This document shows, piece by piece, positions 42,975 through 54,122 of a DNA stretch of 64,000 nucleotides; the stretch's first letter is position 1; every line of letters begins with the position of its first letter. Made by a program: the position numbers and the translations under genes. The DNA is from Alteromonadaceae bacterium (GTDB lineage Bacteria; Pseudomonadota; Gammaproteobacteria; Enterobacterales; Alteromonadaceae). Below the pieces are notes generated by a model. That model searched no databases, was not told where the DNA came from, and saw nothing but the letters and a program-made list of their open reading frames with translations. The DNA is taken from positions 1 through 64,000 of the forward strand of contig WKFJ01000049.1 in the NCBI GenBank assembly GCA_014872785.1, read 5' to 3'.

Positions 42975-43436
42975 CTAGTTTAATCGCATGGTGAGTACCG
43001 TCTGTAATCCAGACTGGGCAATAGAGTCCTCGTATTGACTGGGAAGATAGGCAATCGCGGTATCTTGTTCAGCAACCATTTGCAGAATTTGCCGGCTGTT
43101 TTCAAGTGCCTGCGGTGGTGACACCCGACCTGAATATTTTAGTCTCGCCCAATAAGCATCGATATCTGCTATGTTTTTTCCGGTAAGCGCTTGGTAAAAA
43201 ATGGCGCGTTCGCTGGAATCTATTGGGTAGTCGATAGCCTTTACTTTGCCACCGCCATTAGGCAAAAATTTTGAGCGACCAAGAAATAAACTCATTACCT
43301 GTTTTTCCGACAATTGAGTCAACTGCGAATTTGGATTCACCACAACTAGCATGGTTTGATAGATAATTTCTTCGGCTTTAACTGTTGGCAACCACAGTCC
43401 TGAAATAATGAACGTTAACAACCACTTCTTCATCAT
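42975..43436 (-). CDS. short PstS-like periplasmic binding protein
   Basis: 153 residues with a signal peptide (about 1-20, MKKWLLTFIISGLWLPTVKA). It has the compact phosphate-binding-protein-like fold seen beside sensor kinases: IIYQTMLVVVNPNSQLTQLSEKQVMSLFLGRSKFLPNGGGKVKAIDYP and ERAIFYQALTGK. It is about half the size of true PstS and has no ABC transporter partner. It starts one base after the porin stop and is followed 9 bases later by the hybrid kinase gene, so its likely job is ligand sensing for that kinase rather than uptake. A longer upstream frame overlaps the porin and is not used. Confidence 0.8.
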   Translation of the reverse strand: MMKKWLLTFIISGLWLPTVKAEEIIYQTMLVVVNPNSQLTQLSEKQVMSLFLGRSKFLPNGGGKVKAIDYPIDSSERAIFYQALTGKNIADIDAYWARLKYSGRVSPPQALENSRQILQMVAEQDTAIAYLPSQYEDSIAQSGLQTVLTMRLN

Positions 43437-43437
43437 G

Positions 43438-44733
43438 TTAAAACGCCCAGTCAAAGGTAGCTGAGCACCAGGTTTTTTGTTCCGCTCGTGAATAGTCTTG
43501 GTCGAATCTTCCGTGTGTACTGGCTGAATTGGCATCAAAATTAAAGCGGTCGCACTGGAACTTGAGGGCCTTTTGTGGCGCATAATCCCAGCGCACGCCT
43601 GCGGATATACTGGTCTGGTTGTTTCTAACGCTAACGACTGCTTCAGTTAATCCAACACCCACTGCGTCAAACAAGGCTTGTAACTCTTCTGCGCCGGGCT
43701 CATTGATTACCGGCACTTCATAACTGTTGTTGGAATCATCAGTCGCATAACCAAAGGTTAGATAGGGTAGGAACTCTTTGTATCGATAGGCAAAATGCAG
43801 GTAAGCGCGCTCACCATCGTAATACACAAAGTCGGCGTTAATGGTGCTTATTTCTGATTGAATTTTCCAGTTACCTTGTTGCCAAGAAGCACCAATTGCG
43901 GCGTAACTCATTTTGTTGTTTACCGCAAAATCAGAAGTGATCACTGAAAAGTCTGGCCAAATTGGTCTGAAGGTGTTTTCGAAATCTCTAAATGCCCGAG
44001 AGTTTTCTGAATCGAGCTTAAATTCCAGATGAGCATAGTTAGCTCTAACGTGCCATGAGTCTGAACGCCAGCTTATCTCGGTGTTATAAATGGGCTGCGC
44101 TTTAACCTCATCTGCACCATCATTCTCGGGCTCGTCCGCCACCTCTATTTCAAACAGGTCTTCGATATAACCGACCGACAAGCTCCACTTCCATGCATTG
44201 TCGAAATCTCCCCAATCTCTGGTAATTTTGATACCGTCAAAAGAGTCAAAAGGAATATAGCCGTAGAACTCTGTGGGAGGTCTGACCCAATCAAAAGAAT
44301 AACCGACATTCACATGATCTGACATGATGAAAGTATCAAAAGGCTGTCTACCCAGAGCAAGTTGCCAAGCGTCGGAGGCTCGGTAGCGAGCAAACGCCAT
44401 GTCAACATAATCGAATGCATTATTGGCGTATTGTTCTTTTAAAACGGCTTGAAATACCATTTCCCAATGATCATTAAGGTCACCGGTCAGTTGCAGGCCA
44501 AAACGTGAATCTACCAAGAAACCGTTATCGTGTAGCTCTTGTCCGTCTTGATTTACGTTGCGTCGCAATACGCGGTCATCATACTTGTCAGTTTGGGCGT
44601 AGCCTAATGTTAAGAAACCTGTCGTTTCCCAATTTTTATACCGCAATTCAGCGTAAGTGGCTGATGGGGCGAGAAGACCTAACCAGAGGCAACCTGTGAT
44701 GAAATTCCTTGTCCACATTTTTCGGTGAGTCAT
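43438..44733 (-). CDS. outer-membrane beta-barrel (porin-like) protein
   Basis: 431 residues with a signal peptide (about 8-28, ITGCLWLGLLAPSATYAE) and alternating beta strands rich in aromatics and Asp/Asn (WETTGFLTLGYAQTDKYDD, FGLQLTGDLNDHWEMVFQAVL, VGYSFDWVRPP). It ends in TWCSATFDWAF with terminal Phe, the outer-membrane insertion signal. It resembles small anion or phosphate-type porins found ahead of a PBP and sensor kinase. It heads the operon with the binding protein (1-base gap), the hybrid kinase and the HD-GYP regulator. Confidence 0.8.
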   Translation of the reverse strand: MTHRKMWTRNFITGCLWLGLLAPSATYAELRYKNWETTGFLTLGYAQTDKYDDRVLRRNVNQDGQELHDNGFLVDSRFGLQLTGDLNDHWEMVFQAVLKEQYANNAFDYVDMAFARYRASDAWQLALGRQPFDTFIMSDHVNVGYSFDWVRPPTEFYGYIPFDSFDGIKITRDWGDFDNAWKWSLSVGYIEDLFEIEVADEPENDGADEVKAQPIYNTEISWRSDSWHVRANYAHLEFKLDSENSRAFRDFENTFRPIWPDFSVITSDFAVNNKMSYAAIGASWQQGNWKIQSEISTINADFVYYDGERAYLHFAYRYKEFLPYLTFGYATDDSNNSYEVPVINEPGAEELQALFDAVGVGLTEAVVSVRNNQTSISAGVRWDYAPQKALKFQCDRFNFDANSASTHGRFDQDYSRAEQKTWCSATFDWAF

Positions 44734-44978
44734 TGAGATAAATCCATGAGCATTTTAGGCTGTTATTATGAGTTTATGCTGAACGAAGCCGCATTATTTG
44801 ACCGTATTTTTACAGGTAAATTCCATTGACTGGTCTGATTAGGCGCAAAATACATGTTTAGCAACAAATTCGCATGTCTTTGAGCATATGTCATAATCTT
44901 AACAAGCAGCAAGTGGATGCGTACTTGAGGTACTGACTTTGACGTAAAATTTACATTAGATTGCGTTTTCGATGAGTC

Positions 44979-45362
44979 TTATTTTTTTGATGCCAGGAGC
45001 TTGTCGAGCATCGCGATAATTTTGTTCATATTATAAGGCTTAACGATAAAGCCTTTTGCCCCCGCTTTTAGAGACTCTTTGACGTTGTCTACGTTGCTTT
45101 CCCCGCTTACAATGACCACGAAGGCTCTGGGGTCTTTTTGCTGGAGAGTGCGCAGCATCGTTAGGCCACTAATATCAGGCATATCTAGATCAAGAAATAC
45201 GATATCAGGACGTTTCTCTTGGTACATCTTCATCGCTTCTTTTGCGTTACTTGCATCACGCACATTGAGTAGATCAATGGAGCGCAAGGAGGAAATTAAA
45301 AATCCGCGCATGTTAGCAACATCGTCCACGATTAATGCGCTGATGTTTCTGAATCGTTCCAT
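44979..45362 (-). CDS. single-domain CheY-like response regulator
   Basis: 127 residues, receiver only: VDDVANMRGFL, phosphoacceptor IVFLDLDMPDISG (about Asp56), VSGESN, and AKGFIVKPYNMNK with the conserved Lys. No output domain, so it must act through protein contacts, for example on a motor or a phosphorelay. It is separated by only 8 bases from the hybrid kinase stop and is therefore probably its partner. Confidence 0.9.
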   Translation of the reverse strand: MERFRNISALIVDDVANMRGFLISSLRSIDLLNVRDASNAKEAMKMYQEKRPDIVFLDLDMPDISGLTMLRTLQQKDPRAFVVIVSGESNVDNVKESLKAGAKGFIVKPYNMNKIIAMLDKLLASKK

Positions 45363-45370
45363 ATTGTTTC

Positions 45371-47947
45371 CTACTGCGATTGGATGCTTTTTATTTCCAC
45401 TAGTATTTTGTCAGTGACTCGAATTAAGTCAAATTCAGTTTCAGACTCTATTGTCTGCTCGGCGTCTTTAGCTAGATTACCCAGAACATCGAAGCCGTAC
45501 AAACCAGCATTGCCTTTTAATTGATGACATACAGATTTGATTTCATCTACCTCATTATTGTGACGGGCGTTGTTTATTTGTTCTAGGTATTTATCGAGGC
45601 CATCCACAAAATGCTGCCTTAGTGCCGCCATTTCGTCCTCATCGATACGAAACCCAGTAGCAGGAGCGTCAGCACTCGTTTTAGGTAGATAAGTGGCCAA
45701 CAATTGATAGAATTTTTGCGTATCGATGGGCTTAGCAAAATAACCATCGGCGCCGCTTTCATTAATTTGTTGACGGCTATCGGCATCCACATTGGCGGTC
45801 AGCATGATGATTGGGCTTATACACCCTGTTGCCTTTAACATCTCAGTGGCTTCTATGCCCCCCATTTTGGGCATTTGCATATCCATTAAAATCAATTGGA
45901 AGTCTTCGACCAGTGCCGCCTCTACTGCTGCCTCACCGTCCTCTACTAGGGTCAGCATTGCTCCAGTCTTGCTGATGAGATATTCGGCTAGGCGCAAATT
46001 GTCTGCGTTGTCATCCGCACATAAAATGTGGCCTTGTAAAGCCGGAATACTGATCGCTTGTGCCTGGCTGTTTTGGCGCGCAGAGCTCAATTCTGATTCA
46101 TTCGATATGAATGTATCAACGCCTTGCAGTGGCAACTGCACACTAAAGACACTACCTTGACCTAATTGACTTTGTACCTTTATTGAACCTCCCATGAGCT
46201 CAGTAAACTCTTTACTGATGAACAAGCCAAGTCCCGTTCCGCCGTGCTGTCTTGTTGTACTTTGGTCTGCCTGGGAGAATGCACCAAATAATTTATCTTG
46301 CTGTGCCTCCGTCATGCCTATGCCGGTATCTTTTACCGCAAACAACAGTTGCCCTTCCTCTGGAATTGAGACCACTAATGTCACTTTGCCTTGCTCAGTG
46401 AATTTAATGGCATTGTTGCACAGGTTAACGAGCGTTTGTTTGAGGCGGGTAGGATCAGTTGAGAATTGCTTAGGTAAAGGGAGGGTTAACTCGGTTGTAT
46501 ATTCGATGTGTTTTTTATCAGCGGCTTGGCTAACGATGGCTGAAATTTCATCGAGTAAGTCTAACAACTCGGTATTCAACCATTCCAACTCTACCTTATT
46601 GGCTTCTATTTTCGACACGTCGAGCACATTATTTACAATACTGAGAAGGTGTTTTCCACATACGTTTATCGTGCGTGAAGCATCGTGCTTTTGGATATCA
46701 GACAGCGCTGTATCATCTAGCATTTCCGAGTAGCCAATGATTGAGTTAAGAGGCGTGCGTATTTCATGGCTCATATTGGCGAGGAATTGACTTTTCGCTT
46801 TCGTGGCGGCCTCTGCAATTTGTTTTTCTTGTTTTGCAATAGCCGCTTCGTACTTCGCCTGACTGGCTTTGGCTAATTCTTCACTTTGCAGGGTTATTTT
46901 TCGCTCTCGTTGCATAACTGCTTGTTGCATATTGCCAAATTCGACAGCAAGCTCTCCCAACTCACCTTTTTGCTCGATATCTATCTTGGCATCGTAATGC
47001 CCTCCCGCGACGTATTTGACCAGACTGAGCAGTTTCGATACAGGACGCGTAACACCGCGCGCGATGGCAAATGAGCCTAAGGTAGCAAGCACAACACCCA
47101 GCAAAAAATATGGAATGACTTCGTAAATAAAAGCGTTTAGTGGAGCTAAAACTGCATCTGCATTTTCATGCATAAAAATAAAGTAATCTGAACTCGGACT
47201 TTGACTAATTGGCACAGAGAGTATGGCCAATGTAGCATCACTGAACACGATAGTATTAACACTTGATACGGGCCCCACTGGTGCTCTTAAATTGTCGAAC
47301 ACAAGTTCTTGTTGTAACTGCTGGGCATACTCACTGTATGACAATATATTCTTGATTTGTTCTTGCTCAGTGTGCGCCAAACTCACGAACAACCCAGTAA
47401 GTTCAGCGAACTCCTCTAATTTTTCAATGCTGATTTCCTGACCTATGAGTAACCATCCAATGATGCGTGGCGCACGCACCGGCTCAAGTGCCATTAAATA
47501 GTGTTTGTTTTGAAAACTCATCAATCGAATACCGCTTTGCTTGCGCAACGCTTTTATTTTCTCCGGTGCTATTTGTTCGGACACTGCCAGTCCTGATTGA
47601 GCGAGCGGGGTCAAATCAGGTAAAAATAGCCACACTAGGTCAGCGTCAACACGATCCGCATGATTGTCGATAATGCTGACAAGGGAAGCGTTATCCTGCT
47701 GCTCACCAATGGCTTTGCGCAACGCCCAGTCTTTAGTAATCGTTTGTAAACTGCTATTTAAATAATCTTGATTTAGTTGCAGCTTGTTGAGTGTAACTTT
47801 TTGACCAACTTGTAAGCTTGATTGTAATTGTTGCTCGGCTTGATTGCGTGCGGCACTGTAGATACTGAAAAGTGTTACGAATAAAACCAACGAGAAAAGA
47901 CCAATAACTAGGACGAAAATTTTACTTTGTAAGCCGGATCCGCGCAT
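45371..47947 (-). CDS. hybrid sensor histidine kinase (periplasmic sensor, HAMP, HisKA, HATPase, REC, HPt)
   Basis: 858 residues. Transmembrane segments at about 9-29 and 275-297 flank a large periplasmic sensor (about 30-274) of Cache-like size. HAMP follows, then HisKA ([21 protein letters not shown]), HATPase ([33 protein letters not shown]), and a receiver ([28 protein letters not shown]). The C-terminal HPt domain carries [14 protein letters not shown]. It shares this layout with the hybrid kinase at 40470-42965, so the two may be old duplicates with different sensors. It lies directly upstream of a CheY-like regulator. Confidence 0.9.
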   Translation of the reverse strand: MRGSGLQSKIFVLVIGLFSLVLFVTLFSIYSAARNQAEQQLQSSLQVGQKVTLNKLQLNQDYLNSSLQTITKDWALRKAIGEQQDNASLVSIIDNHADRVDADLVWLFLPDLTPLAQSGLAVSEQIAPEKIKALRKQSGIRLMSFQNKHYLMALEPVRAPRIIGWLLIGQEISIEKLEEFAELTGLFVSLAHTEQEQIKNILSYSEYAQQLQQELVFDNLRAPVGPVSSVNTIVFSDATLAILSVPISQSPSSDYFIFMHENADAVLAPLNAFIYEVIPYFLLGVVLATLGSFAIARGVTRPVSKLLSLVKYVAGGHYDAKIDIEQKGELGELAVEFGNMQQAVMQRERKITLQSEELAKASQAKYEAAIAKQEKQIAEAATKAKSQFLANMSHEIRTPLNSIIGYSEMLDDTALSDIQKHDASRTINVCGKHLLSIVNNVLDVSKIEANKVELEWLNTELLDLLDEISAIVSQAADKKHIEYTTELTLPLPKQFSTDPTRLKQTLVNLCNNAIKFTEQGKVTLVVSIPEEGQLLFAVKDTGIGMTEAQQDKLFGAFSQADQSTTRQHGGTGLGLFISKEFTELMGGSIKVQSQLGQGSVFSVQLPLQGVDTFISNESELSSARQNSQAQAISIPALQGHILCADDNADNLRLAEYLISKTGAMLTLVEDGEAAVEAALVEDFQLILMDMQMPKMGGIEATEMLKATGCISPIIMLTANVDADSRQQINESGADGYFAKPIDTQKFYQLLATYLPKTSADAPATGFRIDEDEMAALRQHFVDGLDKYLEQINNARHNNEVDEIKSVCHQLKGNAGLYGFDVLGNLAKDAEQTIESETEFDLIRVTDKILVEIKSIQSQ

Positions 47948-48008
47948 GTTCTTTATTCTTAGTGATGTTATTGGACAGACAGGTGTTTGAGATAAAGTAT
48001 TGCAGGTT

Positions 48009-48662
48009 TTATTCTAGTCCGATCACTTTTTCAGCGATGCTTGGGTCAGCAATTTTTAACTCGGCTCCTTTTTCCAGATAAATATTGCCACGCAAGGTGA
48101 CGCCTTGGTCAATGCGCAAAGTGGGCTTGTGTTTAGATTCAAACAGTCGATTGGAGTTACGGCTGCGCTTGATTCGAATATCACCGCTAATTTCACTTCC
48201 TGCGGCAATATGGATATCGCCATTGAGGGTCTCCACGTCGAACCCGACAGACACTCCGTTTAATTCGATATTACCGTTTACGGTGGTAACAGAATGAGCC
48301 ACAATACTTTGTCTGCCGATAACAATGTTACCGTTAACCGATTCAACACTGCGGCGACCAGTTAAGTTTTCGCTAATATCGATATTGCCGTTTACCGAGT
48401 TAACGTTTCCTACACTGACATTCTCAGCAATACTAATATCGCCGTTTACCGCATCAACATTGTCAACAGTAGCGCCACTTTCGATAGATATACCTCCATT
48501 GACGTTACTTAAACTGCCGACTGACAACCCGGCTGCTACTCTAATCTCGCCAAAAACCGCATCCATCGAATTGCCTAGATAGCCTTTTTCTCCAATATGA
48601 ACGACACAGCCGTTAAGCAAAAACACATAAAAAGTAAGTGCAAATAATTTGTATAAACGCAT
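48009..48662 (-). CDS. lipoprotein with six VNG-type beta-solenoid repeats
   Basis: 217 residues. A lipoprotein signal peptide ends in the lipobox LNGC (Cys19). Six repeats of about 18 residues then share the core V-x-x-V-N-G-D/N-I-x-[49 protein letters not shown]. Such periodicity indicates a right-handed beta-solenoid, like bactofilin or polymer-forming proteins. The residue after the Cys is Val, so outer-membrane targeting is likely by the +2 rule. The function is unknown; it could be a surface filament or scaffold. Confidence 0.8.
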   Translation of the reverse strand: MRLYKLFALTFYVFLLNGCVVHIGEKGYLGNSMDAVFGEIRVAAGLSVGSLSNVNGGISIESGATVDNVDAVNGDISIAENVSVGNVNSVNGNIDISENLTGRRSVESVNGNIVIGRQSIVAHSVTTVNGNIELNGVSVGFDVETLNGDIHIAAGSEISGDIRIKRSRNSNRLFESKHKPTLRIDQGVTLRGNIYLEKGAELKIADPSIAEKVIGLE

Positions 48663-48875
48663 GGTATTTCTTGGGCAGTGAGTGTGAATAGGTAGGTTAG
48701 CTGTGCAAATACCTATTTGTAAATCTTTTTGCGGTCAACGAGTGAATTTTTCTCCATGTGTAATCTAAAACCCACCTGGAGGATAGGTTCAATTAAAAAT
48801 TGAACAATTCACTTTTCAATCTAGAAATCAATGCGTAAGCTTATCTTAAAGGATTAAAAAATAACGAAAGCTAGA

Positions 48876-51077
48876 TTGTCCTTAAAACCTCGTTCTATAC
48901 AGCGCAATATCCGTCGACGCTATGTGTTAGCGCTATCGACTATTGCTGTATTGGTAACACTCTCCGCGTTCTCCATTCAACTGTTGTTGTCCTCGCAAAA
49001 AGATGATGCCCAAATAATCAATATAGCGGGTATGCAAAGGATGCTGTCGCAGAAAATCGCCCTTTATGTCGAGCGTCTTCAAGCCCCCACAGTAGAGGAA
49101 GATTCCCTCGATTTATTAAAGGGAAAACTCAAAGAAGCCTACGATAGGTTTGAACAGAATCATTGGTTTTTAATCAAGACGGTACCAGATGACCAAGAGC
49201 ACCATCTATCACCTGCGTTGGTGAGCCTGTACTTTGAGCAATTTGTATTCGAACAAAATCTGCATCAACGCGTATTAAATTACATTGAAATAGCCAGGCA
49301 AGTGCATCATACCAGTGAAGCTGAATCTAAGGTTGTCATTCCCGCAGAACTTACTGAACAGCTGTTAGTAGATTTAAATCGAGTAGTGTTGCAATTCGAG
49401 TCAGAAGCGAATCAACGGGTCGATACCTTGAGCAATGTAGAGCTGGTATTGTGGCTGATGGCTCTACTTGTATTGATTATGGAAGTCATCTTTATCTTTC
49501 GTCCAATGGAAAAGAACGTCGCGTCAAGCGTCGAAGAGCTAGAGCAACAGAAAACTAGAGCATTAGAATTGCAATTGCTTGCAGAGCAAGCCAACGAAGC
49601 TAAATCTGAGTTCTTAGCAAACATGAGTCATGAGTTACGCACACCAATGAATGGCGTCTTTGGCATGGTAGAGCTTGCCCTTGAGGAGAATGATGAAGCT
49701 CTCAGGCGCGACTTTTTATTGACGGCAAAACGTTCTGGTGAGCAGTTACTCACGATAGTTAACGATATTTTAGACATAGCCAAAATAGAGTCAAAAACCA
49801 TAGTGTTGGAGCAGCACGAATTCGAGCTCACCAAACTCTTGGATAGCTGTTTGGCACCAGTGTCGGTTGCATGTGAACAGAAAGGTATTGAGTTTGAGTA
49901 CATTTCACTGAGCCACATGCCTGTTTGTGTGCGAGGCGATAGCCTGCGGATTGCGCAGGTGTGTGACAACTTATTGAGCAACGCGCTTAAATTCACAGAA
50001 CAGGGCAAGATAACCGTAAGCACTAAGATAAAAATAAAGGATAAACAGTTTGTCTTGGTGTTCAGTGTCGTCGATACCGGTGTAGGAATGAGTCCTGAAC
50101 AACAAGCACGTGTTTTTGACAAGTTTGTACAGGTGGATTCCTCCACAACACGAGTCAAAGGTGGAACCGGGCTTGGTTTAACCATTTGTAAAGAGCTGGT
50201 GCAGTTAATGCGTGGTGATATGGAAATGGCCAGCGTGATGGGCGAGGGGACGTCTTTTACGGTTGAATTTCCGCTAGAGAAAGCCAAGAGCAACGCTTTT
50301 ACCGATTCAGTTCCAGCATTGCAAGACGCTAAAAAGATTGCGGTCGTTGACGACTTAGAAACAAGCCGACGTTATATCGAGCTCATTCTCAAACAAATGC
50401 AAATTAACTGTGACTTGTATGATTCCGGGGCAGAGTTAATTAAGAACCGAGACTCGATTGATCAATATGCCGTGGTCATCGTCGACTTACACATGCCGGA
50501 CATGGATGGTGTGGAGATGGTACAAAAACTCAAGGAGTACTGCCCTCATACCTGCCCTGATTTCATTTTGGTATCGGCGTCGGCGGATGTCTACGCACAG
50601 AATAAAGATAACGACTTATTCAAAGCTAAGTTCAAAAAGCCTTTGGCCGAACAAAAATTTATAGAACGATTAAAACAAATCATAGGTGATGATCGACGCA
50701 TCGTGACGCCCATGCGTATTTTGTTGGCGGAAGACAATGAAATAAATGCAGAGATAGTCACTCATATGTTGCAAAACGAAGGACATGCGGTAACGCGTGT
50801 TGAAAATGGCCGGCTCGCCGTTGAGCAAGCTACTTGTCACCAGTTTGATATTATTCTGATGGATATTAATATGCCAGAGATGGACGGTTGGACGGCAGCA
50901 AAAATAATGACAACGGAAATGGAGTTAACTACGCCCATAATTGCATTGACAGCAAATGCTTATGATAAAGATAAAACCATATCTTTTGATGCTGGGATGA
51001 AAGCACATCTGAATAAACCGGTGAGCAAAGGGGCGCTGCTTAATACTATTGAGAAGTTGGGTACAAGGAGAACTTGA
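48876..51077 (+). CDS. hybrid histidine kinase with PilJ/NarX-like sensor and two receivers
   Basis: 733 residues. Helix one is about 15-36, then a PilJ-type periplasmic part with the [17 protein letters not shown] motif, and helix two about 190-210. A coiled coil follows, then HisKA ([22 protein letters not shown]), HATPase ([33 protein letters not shown]), and two tandem receivers (VVDDLETS ... [20 protein letters not shown] ... [11 protein letters not shown]). No HPt. The only in-frame start codon is TTG at 48876, with no ribosome binding site near it. A good AAGGA sits 7 bases before an ATA at 48861, which would add MTKAR if it were ATG. Confidence 0.88.
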   Translation: MSLKPRSIQRNIRRRYVLALSTIAVLVTLSAFSIQLLLSSQKDDAQIINIAGMQRMLSQKIALYVERLQAPTVEEDSLDLLKGKLKEAYDRFEQNHWFLIKTVPDDQEHHLSPALVSLYFEQFVFEQNLHQRVLNYIEIARQVHHTSEAESKVVIPAELTEQLLVDLNRVVLQFESEANQRVDTLSNVELVLWLMALLVLIMEVIFIFRPMEKNVASSVEELEQQKTRALELQLLAEQANEAKSEFLANMSHELRTPMNGVFGMVELALEENDEALRRDFLLTAKRSGEQLLTIVNDILDIAKIESKTIVLEQHEFELTKLLDSCLAPVSVACEQKGIEFEYISLSHMPVCVRGDSLRIAQVCDNLLSNALKFTEQGKITVSTKIKIKDKQFVLVFSVVDTGVGMSPEQQARVFDKFVQVDSSTTRVKGGTGLGLTICKELVQLMRGDMEMASVMGEGTSFTVEFPLEKAKSNAFTDSVPALQDAKKIAVVDDLETSRRYIELILKQMQINCDLYDSGAELIKNRDSIDQYAVVIVDLHMPDMDGVEMVQKLKEYCPHTCPDFILVSASADVYAQNKDNDLFKAKFKKPLAEQKFIERLKQIIGDDRRIVTPMRILLAEDNEINAEIVTHMLQNEGHAVTRVENGRLAVEQATCHQFDIILMDINMPEMDGWTAAKIMTTEMELTTPIIALTANAYDKDKTISFDAGMKAHLNKPVSKGALLNTIEKLGTRRT

Positions 51078-51229
51078 GCGAAAAAATCGGTAATTTGCCC
51101 GACTTAATTGGATAAACATCAACCCGAACTAAATTAATTGAAATTTTTGTATTACATTTAGGGTTTATACAGCAAACAACATCATTGAATTCAGCTGTGG
51201 CATCGCTGAACTATTGGGACTAGATAAGT

Positions 51230-52837
51230 ATGGGTATTTTCAATTCTATTAGTAGAAAAGTAATGGCGGGTTACATTGTCATTGTGGCAGTACTTTTAGT
51301 TACTGCAATGCTACTTTACGGTGAATCAAATAGAATCGCCGATCAGAAAGAACGATTTGTCCAACAGGTCCTCCCCACGCTAAGCGCCGTCGAAGAAACC
51401 TCTTCTAACATTAACTCTTTGCAGATTGCCGCTTTTGGGCTTTATGGCACTACCCTGGAACTGGGGCCATTTAATCAGCAATTAAGTGCAATCGAAAAGG
51501 AACTAGACAGTAAACTTAAATCGTTCCAGCGCAATCAGATGGGTAATGCTCGTGAACTTAAAGCGCAAAAAAAAGCAGTATTAGACGAAGTAAAAGTTTT
51601 ACGTGACATCATGGGTGCTAATAGTGTTGATTGGGATGGTGCTCGAGATGCGCTGGCTTCCATGCAAACCCAAATCGACAAGTTTCAAAAGAGCATTGCG
51701 TCTATTAAAGCGGCTGCTTCAGCTAATGCAGAAGAAGCATCAGATAATATTAGCGCTGAAATTTTTGCCATGCGTGGGCTGATAACCTTTTCAGTGGTGT
51801 CGATACTGGTGATCACTGTTGGCTCATTTTTAGGCGCACAAAACGGCATTGTTGCGCCGGTAAGGTCGCTCTCAAAACAAGTAGACCACATTGCAGCGGA
51901 GCGCGACTTATCCAAAGATATTGATATTCGTTGCAGTGACGAAATAGGGGTTGCAGCATCTGGTGTAAACCAATTGCTGGTGGCATTCAGGCAAGGCAAC
52001 CGGGACATACAAAGCTCCGCAGCTGTGTTGATTGAGTCGGTTTCGCAATTGAACCACTCTGCTGAAGTGTCTGAGCAGCAAGTACAGCACTTTGCTACCT
52101 ATATTACTAAACTGCTAACCACGATAGCGGACTTGGAATCATCGATTGAAGATTCCGCAAATCGCTCAGCCAGTGCTTCAGACATCGCGCTAAGAGGGGC
52201 TAACCAGGTCGAGCAAGGAGCTGGAAACGTTAAAGAAACTTCCAGAAGTATTGAAGATTTGGCACACGATGTGGAGAAGTCAGCAGAAATGTTGCTGAGT
52301 TTGAAAAATGCAGGCGATCAAGTCAGCTCAGTGGTGAAAACTATTGCAGAAATTGCTGAACAAACAAATCTATTGGCCTTAAATGCCGCAATCGAAGCGG
52401 CGCGTGCAGGCGAGTCTGGACGTGGCTTTGCAGTGGTGGCTGATGAAGTGCGAACCTTAGCTTCTCGTACTCATGACTCAACACATGAAATCAACACTAT
52501 ACTCGAAGAAATCGTTGCCTCCATCACATCTACAGTCACCTCAATGGACTCAAATAAAGTGAAAGCCACCGAAGCGGTAGAGCTTGCGCAAAATACTGTT
52601 ACCTCACTGCAGCAGATTCAAGAAACAGTTATTCAGCTAAGTGATGAAAACAGTGAATTAGCTAACTTGGGTCAGGATATTAAATCCAATGCTGGTGCGA
52701 TGCGAGACAGTGTAGATCACATTCAAGAGGCGAGTGATGAAGTAACAAATAGCAGTCGCGAGACTCGCGATGCCGCCGGTTCGTTGTCTGAGTTGTCGCA
52801 TTCACTCAACGATATCGCTAAGCAATTCAAAGTATAA
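51230..52837 (+). CDS. methyl-accepting chemotaxis protein
   Basis: 535 residues. Helix one is about 11-30, a four-helix-bundle periplasmic sensor about 31-185, helix two about 186-207, then HAMP. A cytoplasmic signalling domain carries the conserved hairpin [48 protein letters not shown]. It lacks a visible C-terminal CheR-binding pentapeptide. It should signal to CheA/CheW encoded elsewhere. Its position between hybrid kinases and an HDOD protein fits a locus devoted to signal transduction. The ligand is unknown. Confidence 0.92.
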   Translation: MGIFNSISRKVMAGYIVIVAVLLVTAMLLYGESNRIADQKERFVQQVLPTLSAVEETSSNINSLQIAAFGLYGTTLELGPFNQQLSAIEKELDSKLKSFQRNQMGNARELKAQKKAVLDEVKVLRDIMGANSVDWDGARDALASMQTQIDKFQKSIASIKAAASANAEEASDNISAEIFAMRGLITFSVVSILVITVGSFLGAQNGIVAPVRSLSKQVDHIAAERDLSKDIDIRCSDEIGVAASGVNQLLVAFRQGNRDIQSSAAVLIESVSQLNHSAEVSEQQVQHFATYITKLLTTIADLESSIEDSANRSASASDIALRGANQVEQGAGNVKETSRSIEDLAHDVEKSAEMLLSLKNAGDQVSSVVKTIAEIAEQTNLLALNAAIEAARAGESGRGFAVVADEVRTLASRTHDSTHEINTILEEIVASITSTVTSMDSNKVKATEAVELAQNTVTSLQQIQETVIQLSDENSELANLGQDIKSNAGAMRDSVDHIQEASDEVTNSSRETRDAAGSLSELSHSLNDIAKQFKV

Positions 52838-52862
52838 TACGCCAAATCAGCACCGAGGCGTA
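52838..52862. terminator. weak convergent stem-loop after the chemoreceptor gene
   Basis: TACGCC (52838-52843) and GGCGTA (52857-52862) pair across 13 bases, between the converging chemoreceptor and HDOD genes. There is no U-run; the call is tentative. Confidence 0.25.
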
Positions 52863-52868
52863 ACTTTG

Positions 52869-53987
52869 CTATCGAACGGGAAACAGGCTATGGAATAACA
52901 ATTCTATGGCAGCATTGCTGATACCCGCCTTTTTGCAAATTTGCAGATAGTATTCGGGGGGCATTTTTTTAACTGACGCCAACATGCCCAATTCACTAAC
53001 AAAATTAGCATCATAAAGTACGCTTCCCATTGCTGTTGTTGGTCTGCGCTGTTTGATCTGCACTAGGTCTGTTACCGCCTCTACAACGGTCGCAGGCATA
53101 TTCCATTCTTGTACTACCATCAGGCTAATCTTCATAGATTTGTCATTCAGTAGCTTTTTAAATACCAAGGAGTTAGGACTGTCTTCGGGTTTGGCAATAC
53201 GAAAGGCGTTCACCATGATTTGGAATACCATAATTTTGCCTATATCGTGCAGCAATCCAATCAGGTATGCAGCGTCTTGATCTAATTTTTTCTTTTCTGC
53301 GAGTTTTTTAGCAACAATCGCGGTGCTTAGGCAATGATCCCAAATTTTCTCGCCAAACATGCGAAAGTAAATGGGTTTTATACTCAGAATTTGCCTAAAA
53401 AAGCGCATTAACACGTGTTCGCGCACGCCGTTTGCACCTAGCAACATGAAGGCGTGATTAAGACTCGAAATTTCTTTGCCGCTACTGTTGTACATCGGGC
53501 TATTGGCTATTTTTATCATATGGCTGGCGAGTGCGGGTTCTTGCTCGACTACCTTAACAAAATCACCTAATACGAAATCTTTGCTACCCAACATGTCACG
53601 AAGGCGCACAACAGACTGAGGTAATTGTGGAAGAAGCTTTAGAATAACTTCGGGTCGCTCAATCAACTTGTTGGTATCTATCAGGATTTTCTTTTCTAGC
53701 GGATTAACTTCACTTACTGATTTGGATTTACCCAGCAGAAATTCATAAAACAAAAAGTCTTTGCGATCAAAGAATTTGCCCGCGTCTTTTATCTCTGTAT
53801 CGGCCTGCATGCCATACTGTTGCTCCAGGACTTCAATAGCGCTAGGTGGAGGAACTACAGGAGCCTTTGGTGCTGTTCCTGCTTTCTTTGTAGCAGAATC
53901 TGCTGCGCTATCCTCATCGGCATCAATATAATTTAATGCGGCAGACTTTTCTGAACTAAAAAATTTTGCGGCGATACGACTAAACAA
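52869..53987 (-). CDS. HDOD domain signalling protein
   Basis: 372 residues without membrane segments. An Ala/Pro-rich N-terminal part (about 1-75) precedes the HDOD domain: LPQSVVRLRDMLGSKDFVLGDFVKVVEQEPALASHMIKIANSPMYN, SLNHAFMLLGANGVREHVLMRFF, AAYLIGLLHDIGKIMVFQI. HDOD proteins derive from HD phosphohydrolases and usually act as regulators rather than enzymes, although an HD pair (HDIGK) remains here. Adjacent to the chemoreceptor (convergent), so a role in motility or cyclic-nucleotide signalling is plausible. Confidence 0.88.
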   Translation of the reverse strand: MFSRIAAKFFSSEKSAALNYIDADEDSAADSATKKAGTAPKAPVVPPPSAIEVLEQQYGMQADTEIKDAGKFFDRKDFLFYEFLLGKSKSVSEVNPLEKKILIDTNKLIERPEVILKLLPQLPQSVVRLRDMLGSKDFVLGDFVKVVEQEPALASHMIKIANSPMYNSSGKEISSLNHAFMLLGANGVREHVLMRFFRQILSIKPIYFRMFGEKIWDHCLSTAIVAKKLAEKKKLDQDAAYLIGLLHDIGKIMVFQIMVNAFRIAKPEDSPNSLVFKKLLNDKSMKISLMVVQEWNMPATVVEAVTDLVQIKQRRPTTAMGSVLYDANFVSELGMLASVKKMPPEYYLQICKKAGISNAAIELLFHSLFPVR

Positions 53988-54122
53988 AGTTGCTCCTTTT
54001 AGCTTTGCGAAGTGGCTTTTTAAATGGGAATAATGTCAGGTGAACCAAGCTCCGTTATCGCTAATCCCTGCTAAATTTGCAAACGTTTTAATTAAAATTT
54101 CAAAAAATGAGTGAGAAAAGGG

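Noticed and set aside
43437..43583. Upstream extension of the PstS-like protein
   Set aside because: It overlaps the porin's conserved C-terminal strands in another frame, and the signal peptide begins at 43436.
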